This document shows, one piece after another, positions 59,602-64,000 of a stretch of 64,000 bases of DNA. The stretch is from Treponema_C sp050937815 (GTDB lineage Bacteria; Spirochaetota; Spirochaetia; Treponematales; Treponemataceae). The stretch covers positions 1-64,000 of the forward strand of contig NZ_JACDIJ010000004.1 of NCBI RefSeq assembly GCF_050937815.1. The letters are read 5' to 3'. Numbering within the stretch: position 1 is the first letter of the stretch; each line of letters starts with the position of its first letter. A program made the position numbers and the translations under genes. Below the pieces are notes generated by a model that did not search any database, was not told the DNA's origin, and worked only from the letters and a program-made list of their open reading frames with translations.

Positions 59602-59632
59602 AACACATAAAAAACGCAGATATTTATGTGTT
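59602..59632 (+). terminator. Weak terminator-like hairpin
   Basis: 10-bp perfect stem AACACATAAA/TTTATGTGTT with an 11-nt loop, between the YhhN and phosphohexomutase genes. AT-rich and without a clear T-run, so termination would be partial. Confidence 0.4.
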
Positions 59633-59658
59633 AAAAGCTTTTAGATTTGGAGGACATT

Positions 59659-61425
59659 ATGGATAAAAATGAAATTATAGCGAGGGCAAAAGCCTATATC
59701 GAACAGGAAACGGACGGCCGGTTCCGTACGGAAGTTGAAAAATTGCTTAAAAAAGGCGATATGAATGAACTGACCGAACGCTTTTATCAAAGCTTGGAAT
59801 TCGGCACGGGCGGCTTACGCGGCATTATCGGCGGCGGCACAAACCGCATGAACACCCTGATGATTCATAAAGCAACCCAAGGCTTGGCAAATTACTGCAT
59901 TAAAGCGATGAGCGAAAAGGCTGCAAAGGGAGAACTGAAAGCCGCTATCGCTTACGATTCGCGCCGTTATTCGGACGTTTTTGCCGAAGCAGCCGCCTGT
60001 ATATTCGCCGCAAACGGCTTTACCGTCTATTTGTTTACCGGCCTTCGCCCCACCCCGGAACTTTCGTATATTGTGCGCGAATACGGCTGTATAACGGGCG
60101 TTGTCGTAACGGCATCGCACAACCCGCCCCAATACAACGGCTACAAGGCGTATTGGGCGGACGGCGCTCAAGTAACGCCACCCCACGACAAGGGTATTAT
60201 CGACGAAGTAAACAAGGTAGAGTCGGTACGCATAATTTCAAAAGAAGAGGCGGTTAAACAGGGAAAAATCATCCTTGTGGACAGTGAAGTCGATGAAAAA
60301 TACTGGACTATGTGTAAAAACCAATTGTTCCGCCCCGCCCTGATTAAAGAAAAGGCAAAAGAAGTGCGGGTAGTCTACACTCCCCTTCACGGAACGGGCG
60401 CCATGCACGTCGAAAAAGTTTTGGGCGATTTGGGCTTAACGGTTATCACCGTTCCCGAACAGCGCAGCCCCGACGGCAACTTTCCGACGGTGGAAAAACC
60501 CAACCCCGAAGAAGCGCCCGCCCTTAAAATGGCGATTGACTTGGCCAAAAAAGAAAAAGCCGATGCGGTTATGGCAACCGACCCCGATTCGGACCGCTTC
60601 GGAAGCGCCGTTCCCGACTCGAAGGGAAATTGGACTTTAATAAACGGCAACCAAATGGGCGTTTTGCTTGCCGACTATATTATCGTATCGCGCAAAGAAT
60701 TGAACAAAATGCCGCAAAATCCGGCAATTATCCGCTCAATCGTTACCTCTCCGATGGTCGATTATATTGCAAAGGCAAACGGCGTTCACATCGACGAATG
60801 TTTAACCGGTTTTAAGTGGATTGCCTCGGTTATGAACGAATACGACGAAAAGCAAAACTATAATTACATATTCGGTTTTGAAGAAAGCTACGGCTATAAT
60901 GTCGAAACCGAAGTCCGCGATAAAGACGGAATTTCAGCAGCGGCAATGTGTGCGGAGATGACCCTCTATTGGCGTTCACAAGGGAAAAGTCTTTTGGAGC
61001 GTTTGGAAGAATTGTATAAAACCTACGGCTATTTTGAAGACCGGGCCGTTTCAAAAACCTTTTTGGGAGCTTCCGGCGGCGAAACCATGAAAAAAATTAT
61101 GGCAAAACTGCGTGCCGAGGGCTTAAAAACGCTCGGCGGAAAAAAAGTGCTCAAAATCCGCGATATCGGTGACGGAGTTGCATATAATCCGGAAAACCCG
61201 AATGCACGGGAAAAGCTGGACTTGCCCTCAAGCAATGTACTGCAATTTTTCCTCGAAGACGGAACGATTGTAAGCGCGCGGCCGAGCGGAACCGAGCCGA
61301 AAATCAAATTCTATATAAACGCCGTTATACTGAATACTCCTTCTTTGGCCGAAGCGAAAAAAACGGCCGATGCTCTGTGTTCGGCGATAGAAAAAGAAAT
61401 TCAGGCAGTTCTCGATGCGGCATAA
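59659..61425 (+). CDS. Phosphoglucomutase/phosphomannomutase family enzyme
   Basis: A 588-residue alpha-D-phosphohexomutase. FGTGGLRGIIGGGTNRMN, phosphoserine loop VVTASHNPPQYNGYKAYW (Ser153), metal site TDPDSDRFGSA, sugar loop FGFEESYGY, and phosphate loop RPSGTEPKIKFY. It interconverts hexose 1- and 6-phosphates. The length is that of the long PgcA-type subgroup. ATG 59659 has TTGGAGG; an in-frame TTG at 59647 is unlikely. Confidence 0.94.
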   Translation: MDKNEIIARAKAYIEQETDGRFRTEVEKLLKKGDMNELTERFYQSLEFGTGGLRGIIGGGTNRMNTLMIHKATQGLANYCIKAMSEKAAKGELKAAIAYDSRRYSDVFAEAAACIFAANGFTVYLFTGLRPTPELSYIVREYGCITGVVVTASHNPPQYNGYKAYWADGAQVTPPHDKGIIDEVNKVESVRIISKEEAVKQGKIILVDSEVDEKYWTMCKNQLFRPALIKEKAKEVRVVYTPLHGTGAMHVEKVLGDLGLTVITVPEQRSPDGNFPTVEKPNPEEAPALKMAIDLAKKEKADAVMATDPDSDRFGSAVPDSKGNWTLINGNQMGVLLADYIIVSRKELNKMPQNPAIIRSIVTSPMVDYIAKANGVHIDECLTGFKWIASVMNEYDEKQNYNYIFGFEESYGYNVETEVRDKDGISAAAMCAEMTLYWRSQGKSLLERLEELYKTYGYFEDRAVSKTFLGASGGETMKKIMAKLRAEGLKTLGGKKVLKIRDIGDGVAYNPENPNAREKLDLPSSNVLQFFLEDGTIVSARPSGTEPKIKFYINAVILNTPSLAEAKKTADALCSAIEKEIQAVLDAA

Positions 61426-62008
61426 AATCAAACCGGCCGACCTCGTGCAAATGTTCGAATCGGGGGCGGTGTTTACCGCCTTCGATACCGAAACCACCGG
61501 CTTGTACCCGTCAAGCGACCGCGTCATAGAAATAGGCGCGGTTAAATTCGATAAAAACGGCCTTCGGGACACGTTCAATATTTTGATAAATCCCGAACGC
61601 TCAATGCCGGAAAACTCGCTGCAGGTACACGGTATCGACGATGAAATGCTTAAAAACGCTCCCGTTTTTGCAGACGCGGTGCACGGTTTTTTGCAATTTA
61701 TTGAAGGGACGCGCCTTGCAGCCCATAATGCGGGCTTTGACGTGGATTTTATAAATACCGAGCTTGCCCGTGCAGGCTTAAAACCCATAGGAGAACCCTT
61801 TGTTCCCGCAGCCGATACGGTCTACCTTGCACGCAAGCTTTTCCCTCAGCTTGAAAAACACAATTTGCAGTTTTTAGCCCGCCACTTTTCGATTCCCGCA
61901 GGGCAGGCTCACCGCGCATTGGACGATGCCCTTGTGTGCCGCGAAGTGTTTTTACGCTGTATTGCCGAATACCGCACAAAGCACCCTGCGGAAAACACGT
62001 TGTTTTAA
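61415..62008 (+). CDS. DnaQ-like 3'-5' exonuclease (DEDDh)
   Basis: A 197-residue exonuclease: Exo I FDTETTGLYP (Asp24, Glu26), Exo II AHNAGFDVDFINTE, Exo III QAHRALDDALVCREVF, so the DEDDh set is complete. Such stand-alone proteins act as the Pol III epsilon proofreader or as a repair exonuclease; which one is unclear. It overlaps the mutase gene by 11 nt. Confidence 0.9.
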   Translation: MRHKIKPADLVQMFESGAVFTAFDTETTGLYPSSDRVIEIGAVKFDKNGLRDTFNILINPERSMPENSLQVHGIDDEMLKNAPVFADAVHGFLQFIEGTRLAAHNAGFDVDFINTELARAGLKPIGEPFVPAADTVYLARKLFPQLEKHNLQFLARHFSIPAGQAHRALDDALVCREVFLRCIAEYRTKHPAENTLF

Positions 62009-62113
62009 AGCTTGCATTTTTCAATATCCGAGTTTACACTGTAAAAGAGCCGGCACTTCACCCCGCACTTTCATACAAAGGTTCAAAAAAAAAGGGCAAA
62101 AAGAGGAGGAAAA

Positions 62114-63166
62114 ATGAAAAAATTATCGGCGGTTGTTGTTTTTTGCCTTATAACGGTAATTTCGGCTTTTGCGCTTACAAGGGCCGACCATATAGAGTCG
62201 GGGGAATACGCCTATTATCTTGACAGGCGCGACGGCATGAATTTTTTGCGCGGATATTTTGCGCTTAGAACAAAAGAAGGTTTAACCGTTATTTCGCGCA
62301 ATATCGATTTGACGACAAACAAAGAGATGAACTATTATTTTACGGTCAGTGAGCCGAAAGAGGGGTCATGCGAACTTACGGGTATGACGGGTATAGATGA
62401 AAATGCCCCTCCCGAAATAGCGCAATCTTATATAGATTTTTTCAGCTATATATCGATGTATACGTTTTTTGAACCGAAGTTTACCGATAGCGGCATAGGA
62501 AAGGTAAAAGAAGAAAATAAGACGCTTTTATTCGCCTTAAATAAGGTGCTGCCCTTTTTCAGGTTCAGCGAAATGTTTATAAAAGAAGATAAAAAAACCT
62601 ATTATATGCTTGTAAAGGGCGGAAAATTGACCGATTCGACTCTCGATGATTTTTTTACCGCCCCTATTTTTCCGCCGGATGAAGTGACGCGTCCCGGAGC
62701 CGATTTGAGTATTCCGAAAAAAAAGAAGGGTATGTATAAGGTAAACGGTTTGGCGGTGCGCTTGGATGAAAACTGGGAATACAATGAAAATTTCGGACAT
62801 CCCGGCTATTGGCTCAACATTCACGGGCGCGAACGCGACGCGCAAATTATGATTGAAAAGGAGGATGTATCAATTTTAAAAGATTCCGACAATTTAACGG
62901 ATTTGGCGCGCACTTCTCTTGAAGTTTGTCCGGCAGCGGATTATCTTTCGGTAGAATTTCGGCACATAAAAGGGAATGTAGAGCTTTCATATTTTTTATA
63001 TGATGAAAGCGGATACAAAAACTATCAGTATTGTTTTATATGTACCAAAGGAAAGGATCTCTACGTCGTCAACTTTTCGGCCTTTGCCGATATTTTTGAA
63101 GCAAACAAAGCATACTTTGATAAGATAATATCGCAGGTACTTGAAGACAACGATTTACGCCGATAA
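62114..63166 (+). CDS. Exported protein of unknown function
   Basis: A 350-residue protein with signal peptide MKKLSAVVVFCLITVISAFA. Two parts: an N-terminal beta-rich region (about 25-190, YFALRTKEGLTVISRNIDLT) and, after a Lys-rich link (IPKKKKGMYKVNGLAVRLDE), a C-terminal part (about 210-350) reminiscent of PsbP/DUF1795 domains (WEYNENFGHPGYWLNIHG...). No motif is strong enough for a family call. Strong GAGGAGG ribosome site; 105 nt after dnaQ-like. Confidence 0.75.
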   Translation: MKKLSAVVVFCLITVISAFALTRADHIESGEYAYYLDRRDGMNFLRGYFALRTKEGLTVISRNIDLTTNKEMNYYFTVSEPKEGSCELTGMTGIDENAPPEIAQSYIDFFSYISMYTFFEPKFTDSGIGKVKEENKTLLFALNKVLPFFRFSEMFIKEDKKTYYMLVKGGKLTDSTLDDFFTAPIFPPDEVTRPGADLSIPKKKKGMYKVNGLAVRLDENWEYNENFGHPGYWLNIHGRERDAQIMIEKEDVSILKDSDNLTDLARTSLEVCPAADYLSVEFRHIKGNVELSYFLYDESGYKNYQYCFICTKGKDLYVVNFSAFADIFEANKAYFDKIISQVLEDNDLRR

Positions 63167-63228
63167 TATATGCACACATCTTGACAAGCACACACATACA
63201 CATCATAATACACAAAAGGAGGTGTATC

Positions 63229-63432
63229 GTGCGAACAAATATCGTTTTGGACGAAGCGTTGGTTGAAGAAGCTTTTAAATATGCTAAAACCATACAAACA
63301 AAAAAAGAATTGATAGAAACCGCTTTAAAGGAATTTGTAAAAAGGCGCAAAATGAAAGATTTAAGAGAATTACAGGGAAAAATCGAATTTGCTCAAAATC
63401 AGGATCATAAAAAAAAGCGGGTTGAGCAATGA
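63229..63432 (+). CDS. vapB: VapB-type antitoxin
   Basis: A 67-residue protein of the VapB/DUF2191 type: RTNIVLDEALVEEAFKYAKT, then KKELIETALKEFVKRRK, a ribbon-helix-helix-like module. Starts at GTG 63229 behind AAAGGAGGTG; the longer frame from 63181 lacks a site. Its end overlaps vapC by 4 nt. It should bind DNA upstream and neutralise VapC. Confidence 0.87.
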   Translation: MRTNIVLDEALVEEAFKYAKTIQTKKELIETALKEFVKRRKMKDLRELQGKIEFAQNQDHKKKRVEQ

Positions 63433-63833
63433 TTTTGGTTGATACTTCGGTTTTAATCGATTTTTTTAAAGGCAAACATAATTCGGCAGTTGCTTTATTT
63501 GAAGATATATTGGATATGCAAATTCCCTTCGGTATTACGCTCCATATTTATCAAGAAGTTTTGCAAGAGGCAAAAGACCATAGCGAGTTTTCGGCATTAA
63601 AAGAGTATTTGGAAACGATTCCTTTTTATGAATTAAAGCACAATAAAGAATCTCTTGAAAAAGCGGCATTGCTCAATTTGGAATGTAAAGAAGCCGGCAT
63701 TATAATACAAAATTCGGTTAATTTAATAACGGCACAAACAGCCATTGAAAACAAGGTATATCTTTTGCATAATCACAGCGATTTTGAAAAGATAAGGGCG
63801 GCAGTGCCCGCACTGAAAATTTACAAAAAGTAA
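63429..63833 (+). CDS. vapC: VapC-type PIN-domain toxin
   Basis: A 134-residue PIN protein: LVDTSVLIDFFKG (Asp5), YQEVLQEA (Glu43), SVNLITAQTAIENK and NHSDFEKI (Asp118). The third acidic residue expected in the S/DLxIA segment is Asn98 here, so RNase activity may be weakened. VapC toxins usually cut tRNA. Overlaps vapB (ATGA). Confidence 0.87.
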   Translation: MILVDTSVLIDFFKGKHNSAVALFEDILDMQIPFGITLHIYQEVLQEAKDHSEFSALKEYLETIPFYELKHNKESLEKAALLNLECKEAGIIIQNSVNLITAQTAIENKVYLLHNHSDFEKIRAAVPALKIYKK

Positions 63834-63840
63834 AACAAGC

Positions 63841-64000
63841 TTATCCCCGAGGCGCTTTGGCCGGATCTATGGGGTTGCCGTTTTTAAAAACCATTAAGTT
63901 GATAAGGTTTTTTCCCGAAAGCGGATCGTTTCCGATAACGCCGAGCTGTTGGCCGTAATTGACTTGTTGCCCCTTTGCGACTGTGAGGGTATTAAGTCCC
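63841..64000 (-). CDS. M23-family (LytM-like) protein, C-terminal end (5' part outside window)
   Basis: Minus-strand frame ending TAA at 63841-63843; visible residues include TLTVAKGQQVNYGQQLGVIG, then NDPLSGKNLINLMVFKNGNP and IDPAKAPRG. This matches the end of LytM/M23 domains (GQxVxxGQxIGxxG...HLHFExxxNGxPxDP), but the HLHFE segment reads LINLMV, so both zinc-binding His are missing. It may be an EnvC/NlpD-like non-catalytic activator. Confidence 0.75.
   Translation of the reverse strand, partial: GLNTLTVAKGQQVNYGQQLGVIGNDPLSGKNLINLMVFKNGNPIDPAKAPRG

Noticed and set aside
1..64000. tRNA, rRNA, tmRNA or known riboswitch
   Set aside because: I examined intergenic regions by eye for T-loop, acceptor-stem and aptamer patterns and found none; a tRNAscan-SE and Infernal run would be needed to exclude them fully.

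Overview
The window is about 64 kb of a spirochaete chromosome, almost certainly a Treponema. The main evidence is a pair of FlaA-type flagellar sheath proteins, a TatT-TatP-TatQM TRAP transporter arranged as in T. pallidum Tp0956-Tp0958, a BspA/LRR_5 surface lipoprotein, and a reduced division cluster (mraZ-rsmH-ftsL-murF-ftsW-ftsQ-ftsA-ftsZ) continuing into xer, dprA, topA, a second xer and hslVU. Base composition is moderate, and most genes have AGGAGG-type ribosome sites and sigma70-like promoters. I see no rRNA, tRNA, CRISPR array or intact insertion sequence.

Layout. 1-8.8 kb: the tail of an Rpn-type nuclease gene, a methyltransferase, an ABC sugar importer without its ATPase, a chemoreceptor and a divergent GH29 alpha-L-fucosidase. 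8.9-13.9 kb: an accessory stretch with a second Rpn nuclease, a fucosidase remnant, a 23-bp tandem repeat, an HU-like/DUF4469 protein, a GIY-YIG protein, an LRR lipoprotein, and two long intergenic regions full of perfect hairpins. 13.9-29.8 kb: housekeeping genes on the minus strand (hslUV, xer, topA, dprA, xer and the division cluster) ending at a MraZ-controlled promoter. 29.9-34.1 kb: a predicted nuclease-fold gene, two flaA-like genes, class II aldolase and an exported protein. 34.2-38.6 kb: a MacB-like ABC exporter whose permease is split by a frameshift, an XRE regulator and an unknown membrane protein. 38.7-44.1 kb: a TRAP importer with a NanA-like lyase, an SDR and a divergent FCD-GntR regulator. 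44.2-46.7 kb: infC-rpmI-rplT, a ZapB-like coiled coil, zapA and yaiI. 46.6-58.9 kb: an HD-GYP protein, then a long minus-strand chain oadG-oadA-oadB-tatT-tatP-tatQM-nagZ-rluA-type-rsmB-type. 58.9-64 kb: a YhhN protein, a phosphohexomutase, a DnaQ-like exonuclease, an exported protein, a VapBC pair and the end of an M23-family gene.

Most unusual material: two composite intergenic elements (919-1139 and 10767-11016) share a nearly identical 95-nt core, and their flanking hairpins keep stem and loop lengths while stem sequences differ, which looks like compensatory change. A third hairpin-rich region (13439-13634) is joined to seven exact GGTAACT repeats, and a consensus promoter is placed so that transcription should start at the array edge and run into the LRR lipoprotein gene. 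These are the best candidates for something undescribed. All functional calls are from reading the sequence; no database search was run.
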